A stretch of 56,137 bases of DNA from an uncultured Collinsella sp. GTDB taxonomy: Bacteria > Actinomycetota > Coriobacteriia > Coriobacteriales > Coriobacteriaceae. The number at the start of each line of letters is the position of its first letter. The first letter of the stretch is position 1. Positions 33,445-42,641 of the stretch are shown piece after piece. The DNA lies in assembly GCA_902493515.1 (NCBI GenBank), contig CABUPE010000013.1:1-56137 (forward strand). Direction: 5' to 3'. The notes under the pieces were generated by a model. The model saw only the letters and a program-made list of their open reading frames with translations. It ran no database searches and had not been told where the DNA came from. The position numbers and the translations under genes are program-made.

Positions 33445-36192
33445 TTACTTGGCGTCTGCCCAGGTCACTCCAGTCGAAGCTTCGGCGATTAGGGGGACGC
33501 GGAGGTCTACTACGTGCTCCATGACGTCGCGGGCCATGGTGGTTAGGCGCTCGACTTCGTCGATGGGGCACTCAAAGTCCAGTTCGTCGTGTACCTGCAA
33601 GATCATGTGGGCGGCAAAGCCTTCCTCTTCCAGGCGGCGGCTTACGCGGGCCATGGCGATCTTGATGATGTCGGCCGCGGTGCCCTGCATGGGATGGTTC
33701 ATGGCCGTGCGCTCACCAAAGCCGCGGAGTTGCGGGTTTTTGGCCTTGAGCTCGGGAATATGGCGTCTGCGGCCATACATGGTCTCGGCGTAGCCCGTCT
33801 GCTTGGCGCGCGCAACTACGTTGTCGAGGAACGTACGCACGCCCGGGTAGGCCTCGTAGTAGCGGTCGATCATGTCGCGTGCCTCGGCCATCGAGATATG
33901 CAGCGACTGCGACAGGCCGTAAGCCTGCTGACCATACACGATGCCAAAGTTCACGGCCTTGGCGCGACTGCGCAGGTCGGGCGTTACCTCGAACACGGGA
34001 ACGCCAAACACGCGCGCCGCCGTCTCGGCATGGAAGTCCTCGCCCTCGTTAAAGGCGCGCACCAAGTGCTCGTCACCCGAGAGATGCGCCAGCAGACGCA
34101 GCTCGATCTGCGAGTAGTCCACCGCCAAAAAGACGCTTCCCTCGCCTGCCGAAAACGCCGTCTTGACGGTACGACCCAGCTCCGAGCGCGTCGGGATGTT
34201 CTGCAGGTTCGGGTCGCTCGAGGACAGACGCCCCGTTGCTGTGATGGTCTGGTTGTACGTAGTGTGCACACGACCGTCACCACGGCGTAGCGGGCCCAGC
34301 GTGTCCAGATAGGTGGACTTGATTTTGGACTTCTCACGCCAGTCCAAAATCAGGCGCACGATCTCGTGGTCGCGGGCAAGGTCACTCAGCACCTTGGCGT
34401 TGGTCGAATAATAGCCGCGCTTAGTCTTCTTGAGGCCCTTGGTCGGAAGCCCCATCACATCAAAGAGCACATGCGACAGCTGCATGGGACTGCCAATATT
34501 AAAGGTCTCGTCACCCGCCAGGTCACGAATGCTGCGCTCGACCTCGGCAATCTGAGTCGCCAGGCCCTCGGACAGACTATGCAGACGGTCGGGGTCTACG
34601 AGCATGCCCGCGCGCTCCATCTTGGCAAGCACCGGCACAAGCGGCATCTCGATGCCGTCGAACACGTTGGTGGCGTTCTCACGGGCCATGCGGTCGCGCA
34701 GCGGTGCGACCAGCGCCAGCGTTAAGGCCGCCGTGCGAGCGGCGGGCGCGGGGGCGTCCTCGCCGGCACCCTCTGCACCGCGCGCCGCAGGCAGCGCCAT
34801 CTGCAGATAGGTATCGGCCAGATACGCCTCATCGAACTCGGAGCGGTCGGAATCCAGCAGGTAGGCGGCAACCACGGTATCGAAGATGCGCGTGGAATCG
34901 ACTGCCAGCGGGTCCATAAGCTCGGGCTCAGAAGAATCGATGGGCGAAAGCTCATGCAACAGCGCCTTCATATCCGGGCTCGCCACGCGACCCTCCATAA
35001 ACAGACGCGCGAGCACGCCGGCAATCACGCCGTGGACGAAGTTGAAGCCCTCAACCTCAGCCGCCGCACAGCTGTCGCCCTCCTCGAGCGCGAACAGGCC
35101 CTTGGACGTCGCCAGCCACAGCGTGCGCGTCAGTCCAAAGAGCGCGCCCTCTTCCTTGTCGTCGTCCACCACGGCGGCGACCCACTCGCCGGCATCAATC
35201 GCGCGGGAGACCTCAGCCGCAACGGCACCAAGCGCGTCAGCATCGCCGGCGGCTGAGCGAACCATAGCAGGTATCTCAAACACACTGGAGGCAGCAGCCC
35301 CGCTCTCGCCGCCGATCAGCGCCAAGAAACGGTTCTGCATGGCGGTGATACCAAGCGTACCCAGCGCCGCGGAAACCTCATCGGCAGAAAACGCCGGGAA
35401 GGACGTCGCCTCAAAGTCGAGCTCGACGGGCGCATCGGTGCGAATTGTCGCAACCTTGCGGCTCAGTAGTGCGTCATCGATGTGTGCACGCAGGTTCTCG
35501 CCCATCTTGCCCTTGACCTCGTCGGCATGCGCGATGACTTCGTCCAGGCTACCGTACTTCGCAATGAGCGCACTCGCCTTTTTGGGGCCGATGCCCGGTA
35601 CGCCGGGGATGTTATCCGACGTGTCGCCCTTCAGACCGTAAAAATCGGGCACAAGCGCCGGCGTAATGCCGTGATACAGGTCATCCACGCTCTCGGGCGT
35701 CATAATCGCTACGTCGGACAGGCCCTTACGGGTCGAGACCACGTTGACGTGCTCGGTAACAAGCTGATACATGTCGCGATCACCGGTCACCAGCAGCATG
35801 TCACAGCCGGCCTGCTCGCCCAAGCGCGCCATGGTTCCCAGGATATCGTCGCCTTCCCAGCCCTCGGACTGCAGAATCGGCACGTTGAGCGCGGTGAGCA
35901 GCTCCTTAATCATAGGGAACTGCGCATGCAGATCGGGGTCCATGGGCGGGCGTTGCGCCTTATACTGCGGCAGCATCTCCATGCGCACGCGCGGCTTACC
36001 CTTGTCAAACGCCACGACCACACCGTCGGGGTTAAAGGCATCAATCATCTTAAGAAACATGTTCAGAAAGCCAAAGATCGCGTTGGTGGGGCGACCGTCC
36101 GGCGCGTTCATGGTCGGCGGCACGGCGTGAAAGGCGCGGTGCATGAGCGAGTTGCCGTCGATAACGGCAAAAGTGCGGCGCTTGTCAGACAT
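33445..36192 (-). CDS. polA: DNA polymerase I
   Basis: Repair and Okazaki-fragment polymerase, 915 residues. N-terminal 5'-3' nuclease (1-290: DGNSLMHRAFHA, EGWEGDDILGT, TGDRDMYQLV, GLKGDTSDNIPGVPGIGPKKA). The middle part (about 310-520) is a degenerate 3'-5' exonuclease: the usual DxE motif is not recognisable (AAVVDDDKEEG instead), so proofreading is probably absent. The C-terminal polymerase has motif A LAVDYSQIELRLLAH, motif B RAKAVNFGIVYGQQAYGLS and motif C QVHDELDFE. ATG at 36192 has GAGGT upstream. Divergent from the M18 gene. Confidence 0.94.
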   Translation of the reverse strand: MSDKRRTFAVIDGNSLMHRAFHAVPPTMNAPDGRPTNAIFGFLNMFLKMIDAFNPDGVVVAFDKGKPRVRMEMLPQYKAQRPPMDPDLHAQFPMIKELLTALNVPILQSEGWEGDDILGTMARLGEQAGCDMLLVTGDRDMYQLVTEHVNVVSTRKGLSDVAIMTPESVDDLYHGITPALVPDFYGLKGDTSDNIPGVPGIGPKKASALIAKYGSLDEVIAHADEVKGKMGENLRAHIDDALLSRKVATIRTDAPVELDFEATSFPAFSADEVSAALGTLGITAMQNRFLALIGGESGAAASSVFEIPAMVRSAAGDADALGAVAAEVSRAIDAGEWVAAVVDDDKEEGALFGLTRTLWLATSKGLFALEEGDSCAAAEVEGFNFVHGVIAGVLARLFMEGRVASPDMKALLHELSPIDSSEPELMDPLAVDSTRIFDTVVAAYLLDSDRSEFDEAYLADTYLQMALPAARGAEGAGEDAPAPAARTAALTLALVAPLRDRMARENATNVFDGIEMPLVPVLAKMERAGMLVDPDRLHSLSEGLATQIAEVERSIRDLAGDETFNIGSPMQLSHVLFDVMGLPTKGLKKTKRGYYSTNAKVLSDLARDHEIVRLILDWREKSKIKSTYLDTLGPLRRGDGRVHTTYNQTITATGRLSSSDPNLQNIPTRSELGRTVKTAFSAGEGSVFLAVDYSQIELRLLAHLSGDEHLVRAFNEGEDFHAETAARVFGVPVFEVTPDLRSRAKAVNFGIVYGQQAYGLSQSLHISMAEARDMIDRYYEAYPGVRTFLDNVVARAKQTGYAETMYGRRRHIPELKAKNPQLRGFGERTAMNHPMQGTAADIIKIAMARVSRRLEEEGFAAHMILQVHDELDFECPIDEVERLTTMARDVMEHVVDLRVPLIAEASTGVTWADAK

Positions 36193-36358
36193 ATTAAATA
36201 CCTCGCTTTGGGCTGGGCACGGTTTGCTCACTCCAGTTTACACGCTCCCCGCCCCGCGGCCACCTCACATCAAGCTCCCCCGCCACCGTGAGCCCGCGCG
36301 TGATACGATGGCTCACGGTACATCAACCAGCACGATCGATCCGAAAGGAGCCTGCGTC

Positions 36359-37756
36359 ATGGAGCGTCCCTGCGCATGGAAAAAGTACACGCCACAGCAA
36401 GTCGAGGAGCTCGAGGAGCTTTGCCGCGGCTATAAGCAGTTTTTGAGCGAGAACAAGACCGAGCGCCTGTGCGTCAAGACCGGCATCAAGATGGCCGAGG
36501 AGGCGGGATACGTCGACCTGGAGACCGTGATCGCCGAAGGCCGCGAGCTCAAGGCAGGCGACAAGGTGTACGCCGCCAATCACGGCAAGGACCTCATGCT
36601 CGTCAACCTGGGCAACGCCCCGCTCGAGCAGGGCTTTAACATCCTGGGCGCCCACGTGGACTCGCCGCGCCTAGACCTTAAGCAGAACCCCGCCTTCGAG
36701 GCCGGCGACATGGCTTATCTCGACACGCACTACTACGGCGGCGTCAAGAGCTACCACTGGGTGGCCTCCCCGCTCGCACTCGTGGGCGTCATCTGCAAAA
36801 AGGACGGTACCACCGTCGACATCAATATCGGCGACAAGGCCGACGACCCGGTCTTTACCATCTCCGACCTGCTGATCCATCTCTCGAGCGAGCAGATGTC
36901 TAAGCCTGCCAAGGACGCCGTCGACGCCGAGATCCTCGACGTGATCGTGGGCGGCCGTCCCGTCAAGTTCGATGAGGACGACAAGGACGCCCCCAAGGAG
37001 CCCGTCAAGCAAATGTTCCTGGACATCCTTAAGGAGCAGTACGACGTCGAGGAGGAGGACTTCCTCTCCGCCGAGATCGAGGTCGTGCCCGCCGGCCCCG
37101 CCCGCGACATGGGCCTCGACCGCTCCATGATTTTGGGCTATGGCCACGACGACCGCGTCTGTGCCTACCCCTCCATGCTCGCCCAGATCGACGTCGCCAA
37201 CGTGGAGCGCACGAGCATCACGCTCATCGTCGACAAGGAGGAGATCGGTTCCGTGGGTGCCACCGGCATGACGAGTCGCTTCTTCGAGAACACCGTCGCC
37301 GAGATCATGATGCTCGCCGGCGAGGACAGCCCGCTGGCTCTGCGCCGCGCGCTCGCCCGCAGCCGTATGCTCTCCTCCGACGTGTCCGCCGGCTTCGACC
37401 CGGGCTATGCCGGCAAGTTCGAGACCAAGAACGCCGCCTTCATGGGTCGCGGCCTGTGCTTTAACAAGTACACGGGCAGCCGCGGCAAGGGCGGCTCTAA
37501 CGACGCCGACGCCGAGTATGTGGCCCTCGTCCGCGACATCATGGACGAGGCCGGCGTGGACTTCCAGACCTGCGAGCTCGGCCGCGTCAACGCTGGTGGC
37601 GGCGGCACCATCGCCTACATCATGGCCAAGTACGGCATGAACGTCATCGACTCCGGCGTTGCCGTCCTGTCCATGCACGCCCTGTGGGAGGTCGCCAACA
37701 AGGCCGACATCTACGAGGCATATCGCGGTTACAAGGCCTTCATCGAGCGAGCCTAA
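36359..37756 (+). CDS. M18 family aminopeptidase
   Basis: A 465-residue dinuclear-metal aminopeptidase of the aspartyl/ApeA-type M18 family, cytosolic. Metal-binding motifs in order: LGAHVDSPRLDLK (His/Asp), LIVDKEEIGSVGATGM (Glu pair, catalytic), SSDVSAGFDP and a C-terminal VLSMHALWEVA with the last His. ATG at 36359 has AAAGGAG upstream; the frame extends to 36143 into polA's leader without homology. It releases N-terminal residues from peptides. Confidence 0.93.
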   Translation: MERPCAWKKYTPQQVEELEELCRGYKQFLSENKTERLCVKTGIKMAEEAGYVDLETVIAEGRELKAGDKVYAANHGKDLMLVNLGNAPLEQGFNILGAHVDSPRLDLKQNPAFEAGDMAYLDTHYYGGVKSYHWVASPLALVGVICKKDGTTVDINIGDKADDPVFTISDLLIHLSSEQMSKPAKDAVDAEILDVIVGGRPVKFDEDDKDAPKEPVKQMFLDILKEQYDVEEEDFLSAEIEVVPAGPARDMGLDRSMILGYGHDDRVCAYPSMLAQIDVANVERTSITLIVDKEEIGSVGATGMTSRFFENTVAEIMMLAGEDSPLALRRALARSRMLSSDVSAGFDPGYAGKFETKNAAFMGRGLCFNKYTGSRGKGGSNDADAEYVALVRDIMDEAGVDFQTCELGRVNAGGGGTIAYIMAKYGMNVIDSGVAVLSMHALWEVANKADIYEAYRGYKAFIERA

Positions 37757-37779
37757 CCAACCCTTCATCAGTTGCGGTG

Positions 37780-37836
37780 AAATACGGACTAAACTGGCCC
37801 ATAAACAGCCAAAACAGACCGTATTCCACCGCAACT
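37780..37836. repeat. GTTGCGGTG inverted-repeat element, copy 2
   Basis: Arms AGTTGCGGTGAAATACGG and CCGTATTCCACCGCAACT pair with one mismatch. It lies between the M18 gene and yaaA, whose RBS follows 10 bp later. Confidence 0.85.
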
Positions 37837-37856
37837 TTTTTGGCAGAGGAGAGCCC

Positions 37857-38666
37857 ATGCTGCAGGTCATCATTTCGCCCGCCAAGCAGATGCGCGCGGC
37901 CCAAGATGCTTTTGAAGTCCTGGGCATCCCACCCTTTGTGCGCGAGACGGCTCGCCTCCACCGCGCACTGCTAGATATCGAGCGGAATGAAGGCAGCGGC
38001 GGCCTGCAGGCGCTGTGGAACGTGAGTGACAAACTGCTGGGACCTTGCCTCAACACCCTGCATGAGTTCGGGCCCATCCTGAAAAGCGGCGATCTCGACA
38101 ATCCCGCACTCGCCCGTCACCTCTCCCCTGCCGCCATGTCCTATCACGGCATTCAATACCAGAGCATGGCACCCGAGGTGATGGATTCCGCGCAGCTCGC
38201 ATGGCTGCAAGACCATCTGTGGATCCTCTCCGGCCTCTACGGGTGCGTTCGTCCCTTTCATGCCGTCGAACCGTATCGGCTGGAGATGGGCGCGAAGCTT
38301 GTCGTCGACGGTGCCCGAGACCTCTACGCATTTTGGAGCGATAAGCTCGCGCGGGCTATCGCCCCGGCAGGTTCAAACACCACGATCGTCAACCTCGCCA
38401 GCGTAGAGTATGCCAAAGCCGTTCTGCCCCACCTCGCGGGCGACGCCACAGCCGTCACGTGCCTCTTTGGCGAGGGTATCCGCAACGGGAAGCCCATCCA
38501 ACGGTCGACCGCCAGCAAAAAGGCGCGCGGCTCCATGGTGCGGTGGATGGCAGAAAACAAGCTCGAGGATGCAAGCGAACTAACCGCATTCAACATCGGC
38601 TATCGCCACGTCCCCGAGCTCTCATACCTAGGCACCCTCATGTTCATCAACGAACAGATGCTCTAG
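37857..38666 (+). CDS. yaaA: Peroxide stress protein YaaA (DUF328)
   Basis: The 269-residue protein follows the YaaA pattern: IISPAKQM at the N-terminus, an FxGxxY-type AMSYHGIQYQ, LSGLYGCVRPFHAVEPYRLEMG, FWSDKLARAI, NLASVEYAKAV and a basic STASKKARGSMVRWM near the end. YaaA proteins limit free iron under oxidative stress and bind DNA in E. coli, which would suit an oxygen-sensitive anaerobe. ATG at 37857 has GAGGAGAG upstream. Confidence 0.9.
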   Translation: MLQVIISPAKQMRAAQDAFEVLGIPPFVRETARLHRALLDIERNEGSGGLQALWNVSDKLLGPCLNTLHEFGPILKSGDLDNPALARHLSPAAMSYHGIQYQSMAPEVMDSAQLAWLQDHLWILSGLYGCVRPFHAVEPYRLEMGAKLVVDGARDLYAFWSDKLARAIAPAGSNTTIVNLASVEYAKAVLPHLAGDATAVTCLFGEGIRNGKPIQRSTASKKARGSMVRWMAENKLEDASELTAFNIGYRHVPELSYLGTLMFINEQML

Positions 38667-38709
38667 AGCCGGCACCCAACACTGACCCGCTCAGCTTTCT
38701 CCATATAAC

Positions 38710-38771
38710 TTGCGGTGGAATAGTTCCTATTTGAGCCTTTTATCGCACAATCAGGAACTATTCCACCGCAA
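38710..38771. repeat. GTTGCGGTG inverted-repeat element, copy 3
   Basis: TTGCGGTGGAATAGTTCCT is repeated inverted as AGGAACTATTCCACCGCAA with a 24-nt loop. It lies between convergent genes, only 870 bp from copy 2. Confidence 0.85.
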
Positions 38772-38801
38772 CTTTTATGAATTGGCTGCTAGGCTCGACA
38801 C

Positions 38802-39323
38802 CTATTCAGCTAGACCGTCGGCCTTTGCAATCCCGTTTGTCGAACCGTCCTGATAGACAATCTTGACGTGCTCGACCTCGGACACCGCAACACCCGACGG
38901 GGGCTCCAGGCGCCATTCCGTCAGCGCGATATCCATCGTCGTGGGCACATCCCCTTGATCTTTGAGCTTCACCGTCAACGTTTTGAACGTCGCATCATAC
39001 GTCACGCGTTCGATTTCCTCACCAGGAATAGACCCACCACTCAGCTGCAACTGCACAAACTCATCGCACGGGTACCAATAATCGCCCGGAACGGCGAGCG
39101 TATTGGCATTACCGCCAGTACTCCTCACCGTCATAATCGGTAGGCTATCATCAGCCTCGAACTCCCATGCAGCGCCGCCGCGACCACCAAACGTCCAGAT
39201 ACAAAAGGCAATCACCAGCACGGCAAGCACCGCAAAACCGATCGCGACAAGGCCATGGTGCGCACGGCTTTCCTCGGCCGATACATCCCATTGCGTCTCT
39301 CGATATAGATGCTTGTCTTCCAT
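38802..39323 (-). CDS. Hypothetical membrane-anchored exported protein
   Basis: A 173-residue protein with one membrane helix (about residues 26-46, GLVAIGFAVLAVLVIAFCIW), a short charged N-terminal cytoplasmic part and an exported domain of about 125 residues rich in beta-strand patterns (VTYDATFKTLTVKL, EWRLEPPSGVAVSEVEHVKIVY). ATG at 39323 has GAGGAGG upstream. I do not recognise the family. It is divergent from the TPP-controlled thiC gene. Confidence 0.75.
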   Translation of the reverse strand: MEDKHLYRETQWDVSAEESRAHHGLVAIGFAVLAVLVIAFCIWTFGGRGGAAWEFEADDSLPIMTVRSTGGNANTLAVPGDYWYPCDEFVQLQLSGGSIPGEEIERVTYDATFKTLTVKLKDQGDVPTTMDIALTEWRLEPPSGVAVSEVEHVKIVYQDGSTNGIAKADGLAE

Positions 39324-39393
39324 GTTCGCCTCCTCACAGGCACGCTCGTTAGGCCAATCGTACCCATTCGAGCTATACTTGAGCCCATTACAT

Positions 39394-39486
39394 AAACGGG
39401 GGGCTTGCAGGACAAGACGGCAGGCTGAGATTGGGCGCGCCCGCCCTGACCCGCAAACCTGATATGGGTAATGCCAACGAAGGGAG
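39394..39486 (+). promoter_or_regulatory. TPP riboswitch (THI element) of thiC
   Basis: The core is seen directly: GGCTGAGA, then CCTGACCC, ACCTGATATGGGTAATGCC and CGAAGGGA at the 3' end, matching the thi-box pattern. The last strand GAAGGGAG is also the RBS region of thiC, so bound thiamine diphosphate should mask translation. A possible TATACT -10 is at about 39373. Confidence 0.93.
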
Positions 39487-39494
39487 CCATGCCA

Positions 39495-40829
39495 ATGAGC
39501 ACACAGACCGAGCCCAAGCTCGTCACGCAAATCGACTTTGCCCGCGCCGGGCAGATCACACCGCAGATGAAGGAGGTCGCCGAGCGCGAGCATCGTGACC
39601 CCGAGTACATCCGTGAGCGCGTAGCAGACGGCCGCATCGCCATTCCCGCCAACATCGTGCATATCAAAAAAGGCATGCGCGCCTTTGGCGTCGGTGAGGG
39701 CCTGTCCACCAAGGTCAACGTGAACTTGGGCATCTCGGGCGACAAGGCCGATGCCGCCGAGGAATGGAAGAAGGTCAAGATCGCCGAGGAGTTTGGCGCC
39801 GACGCCATCATGGACCTCTCTAACTCGGGCAAGACGCGCCAGTTCCGCCAGCAGCTCATCGACGAGACGCCGCTCATGGTAGGCACCGTCCCCATGTACG
39901 ACGCCATCGGCTACATGGAAAAGCCGCTGGTCAAGCTGACCAAGAACGATCTGCTCGAGGTCGTGCGTGCACACGCCGAAGACGGCGTGGACTTTATGAC
40001 CATCCACTGCGGCATCAATAAATCGGTCATCAAGACCTTCAAGGAGACCGGCCGCCTGATGAACATCGTGAGCCGCGGCGGCTCATTGCTGTTTGGCTGG
40101 ATGGAGGTCACCGGTAACGAGAACCCATTCTATGAGTTCTACGACGAGTTGCTCGAGATTTGCCACGAGTACGACGTGACGATTTCGCTCGGCGACTCCT
40201 GCCGCCCGGGCTGCCTCTACGACTCCAACGACGCCACCGAGACCGCTGAGATGATCGAGCTGGGCAAGCTGTGCAAGCGCGCTTGGGCCGCCGGCGTCCA
40301 GGTCATGGTCGAGGGCCCGGGTCACATGGCGCTCGACGAGATCGCCGCCAACATGAAACTGCAGAAGCGCCTGTGCCACAACGCCCCGTTCTATGTGCTC
40401 GGGCCACTGGTGACCGATATCGGCGTGGGCTACGACCACATCACCGCCGCCATCGGTGGCGCTATCTCCGCGAGCTCGGGTGCCGACTTCCTGTGCTACG
40501 TGACGCCGGCCGAGCACCTGTGCCTACCCAACGCCCAGGATGTGCTCGACGGCCTCATGGCCACCAAGATTGCCGCACACGCCGCCGATATTGCCAAGAA
40601 GGTGCCCCACGCCCGCGACATGGACGACAAGATGGGCCAGGCACGCCGCAAGCTCGACTGGGACGCCATGTGGAAGTGCGCGCTCGACCCGGTTACGGGC
40701 AAGAAGCGCTACGAGGAGTCCCCTGCCGCCACCGAGGGCACTTGCACCATGTGCGGCAAGATGTGCGCCGTCCGTACCGTTAACAAGGTATTCGAAGGCA
40801 CGACGATCGACCTCGGCATGGAGGACTAG
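39495..40829 (+). CDS. thiC: Phosphomethylpyrimidine synthase ThiC (short form)
   Basis: Radical SAM enzyme that rearranges 5-aminoimidazole ribotide to the thiamine pyrimidine. The 444 residues fit the shorter form lacking the long N-terminal domain. IAIPANIVH, DLSNSGKTRQFRQQL, FMTIHCGINKS, LGDSCRPGCLYDSND and MVEGPGHMALDEI are ThiC motifs; the C-terminal CTMCGKMC holds the [4Fe-4S] cysteines. ATG at 39495 is 8 nt after GGGAG; ATG codons at 39471 and 39489 lie in the riboswitch or too near the RBS. Confidence 0.95.
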   Translation: MSTQTEPKLVTQIDFARAGQITPQMKEVAEREHRDPEYIRERVADGRIAIPANIVHIKKGMRAFGVGEGLSTKVNVNLGISGDKADAAEEWKKVKIAEEFGADAIMDLSNSGKTRQFRQQLIDETPLMVGTVPMYDAIGYMEKPLVKLTKNDLLEVVRAHAEDGVDFMTIHCGINKSVIKTFKETGRLMNIVSRGGSLLFGWMEVTGNENPFYEFYDELLEICHEYDVTISLGDSCRPGCLYDSNDATETAEMIELGKLCKRAWAAGVQVMVEGPGHMALDEIAANMKLQKRLCHNAPFYVLGPLVTDIGVGYDHITAAIGGAISASSGADFLCYVTPAEHLCLPNAQDVLDGLMATKIAAHAADIAKKVPHARDMDDKMGQARRKLDWDAMWKCALDPVTGKKRYEESPAATEGTCTMCGKMCAVRTVNKVFEGTTIDLGMED

Positions 40830-41010
40830 CCTGTCGCCGCGGCCGCTTCTGTCGGCGAGCTGGTGCCTGTCAATTGTTGACGTGTGAACATTTGCTTGCA
40901 TTTGCGCAAAGATTGCATCGCCCGCCCGGGTTCGACATAGAGTCGGCCCGGGCATCTTTATAATGCTGGCTTATAGACCCATTTGATTCCGACCGAACAA
41001 GGGAGCGAAC

Positions 41011-41841
41011 ATGGATCGCAGTAAGGTACCTGCCGTTCTATCCATCGCAGGATCCGATTCCAGCGGTGGCGCCGGCATTCAGGCCGACATCAAGACCATC
41101 ACGGCGCACCGCCTGTATGCCGAGACGGCCATCACCGCCATCACCGCACAGAACACCCTGGGCGTTACCGCCGTGCAGGATATCTCGCCAGATATCGTAG
41201 CCGCGCAAATAGACGCCGTTTTTGACGATATCCGCCCCAGCGGCGTCAAGATCGGCATGGTTTCTTCTGTCGAGATTATCGAAGTCATCGCCGACCGCTT
41301 GAGCGCCTGGAACGCGACAAACGTGGTAGTCGACCCCGTCATGGTAGCCACCTCGGGCGCACGGCTGATTGCCGAAGATGCCGCCGAGGCGCTCACCCGC
41401 CGCCTGTTCCCGCTAGCGACGGTTATCACGCCCAATATTCCCGAGGCCATGGCCCTGCTCGACTACGAGGTCGACTCCGAGCGCACGCAGCAAAATGCTG
41501 CCATGCTCCTCACCCGCCGCTTTGGTTGTGCATCCCTCGTTAAGGGTGGGCATCTTGTCAACGAGGCCAACGATGTACTGGCCGAACCCGCGCCGCTCGA
41601 TGACGAGGGCAACCATCTGGGAGATCCACTCACCACGTGGTTCCGCCACAAGCGTATCGATACCAATAACACACACGGCACCGGCTGCACGCTCTCGTCC
41701 GCCATTGCCTGCGCGCTGGCCCAGGGTATGGATCTTGCCGATGCCGTCAACGCCGGCAAGGCCTACCTGACAGGCGCTCTGGCCGCCGGCCTGAACATGG
41801 GCAAAGGCTCCGGCCCCGTCAACCACATGTGGCAGTATTAA
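41011..41841 (+). CDS. thiD: Hydroxymethylpyrimidine/phosphomethylpyrimidine kinase ThiD
   Basis: Adds two phosphates to hydroxymethylpyrimidine in thiamine synthesis. The 276 residues show SIAGSDSSGGAGIQADIKT at the start, DPVMVATSGARL, TPNIPEAMALL and THGTGCTLSSAIACALAQG, the ribokinase-fold anion hole with catalytic Asp near it. RBS AAGGGAG. It follows thiC after 181 bp with a possible terminator or promoter (TATAAT at about 40960) between. No thiE or thiM in the window. Confidence 0.94.
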   Translation: MDRSKVPAVLSIAGSDSSGGAGIQADIKTITAHRLYAETAITAITAQNTLGVTAVQDISPDIVAAQIDAVFDDIRPSGVKIGMVSSVEIIEVIADRLSAWNATNVVVDPVMVATSGARLIAEDAAEALTRRLFPLATVITPNIPEAMALLDYEVDSERTQQNAAMLLTRRFGCASLVKGGHLVNEANDVLAEPAPLDDEGNHLGDPLTTWFRHKRIDTNNTHGTGCTLSSAIACALAQGMDLADAVNAGKAYLTGALAAGLNMGKGSGPVNHMWQY

Positions 41842-41853
41842 GATTCGCAGCCC

Positions 41854-41890
41854 AAAACCACCGCAAAGGCGCCCGTCCCCTTTGCGGTGG
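41854..41890 (-). terminator. Terminator between convergent thiD and SGNH gene
   Basis: CCACCGCAAAGG pairs perfectly with CCTTTGCGGTGG; minus strand TTTTGG follows. Confidence 0.75.
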
Positions 41891-41902
41891 CTTGGGGTCG
41901 CG

Positions 41903-42562
41903 CTACTCTCCGAGCATCTCTTGGAGCTTGGCTGCCACGGCGTGACCCAGGCTCTCATGGCTTTCGGGCATCATATGCAGATAGTCGATATCGCCCGGCT
42001 CGGCAAAGTCGGCGGCATTCAAAAAGTCGCAGCCAAACTGCTCAGCCACATGCGCGTAGTACTCACCAAAATGTTCCGAGGCTTCTACGGAATGCTCGTC
42101 AAAATCGGTCATATATACGTCGGCGATCTGCGGCTTAATCTTGATAGGCGCCATCAGCAGAATGCGCGGACAAGGCGCAGCGTCGGTCCACGGAAACGCG
42201 CGGACGGCGCGAATCAGCGCCATGGCGCCACGAGCGATATCGGCAGCCGTCACACCAAAGACCGTCTTGCAGTCGTTGGTGCCCAGCATGATCACAATGG
42301 CGTCCAGCGGCTTATGGGCCTCGAGCATCATCGGAAGCGCGCGAATGCCGTTAAGATTGGTGTCCAGATGGCACATGTCGTCGCGTACCGTCGTGCGGCC
42401 GTTGAGGCCTTCTTCAATTACATGCCAGCCCTCGCCTAAGTCACGTTGGGCCACGCCACACCAGCGCACATCCCGCGCATAGCGCACCGCGGTGCCGTCG
42501 CGCATGCCCGCCGGATCGTAACCATAGGTGTTGCTGTCGCCAAAGCATAGAACGTTTTTCAT
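41903..42562 (-). CDS. SGNH/GDSL hydrolase (arylesterase-like)
   Basis: A 219-residue esterase/lipase fold protein. Block I is VLCFGDSNTYGYDP with Ser10, block II EGLNGRTTV, block III IVIMLGTNDCK, and the C-terminal DYLHMMPESHE carries the Asp/His pair. It lacks a signal peptide, so it acts in the cytoplasm, perhaps as a deacetylase or thioesterase of small substrates. RBS GAAGGG upstream of ATG. Confidence 0.87.
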   Translation of the reverse strand: MKNVLCFGDSNTYGYDPAGMRDGTAVRYARDVRWCGVAQRDLGEGWHVIEEGLNGRTTVRDDMCHLDTNLNGIRALPMMLEAHKPLDAIVIMLGTNDCKTVFGVTAADIARGAMALIRAVRAFPWTDAAPCPRILLMAPIKIKPQIADVYMTDFDEHSVEASEHFGEYYAHVAEQFGCDFLNAADFAEPGDIDYLHMMPESHESLGHAVAAKLQEMLGE

Positions 42563-42582
42563 CGTAAGCCCTTCCTTTTAGT

Positions 42583-42616
42583 AAAAAGCCGGCGGGAGCA
42601 GCCTCTCCCGCCGGCT
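42583..42616 (-). terminator. Terminator after the macrodomain-like gene
   Basis: AGCCGGCGGGAG pairs perfectly with CTCCCGCCGGCT, followed by TTTTAC on the minus strand. Confidence 0.85.
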
Positions 42617-42641
42617 CGACCTATCTGTCAACACGTACCGT

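Noticed and set aside
36671..38101. A 476-codon minus-strand open frame opposite the M18 and yaaA genes
   Set aside because: Both plus-strand genes are clear families; the antisense translation is a Val/Gly/Asp-rich shadow.
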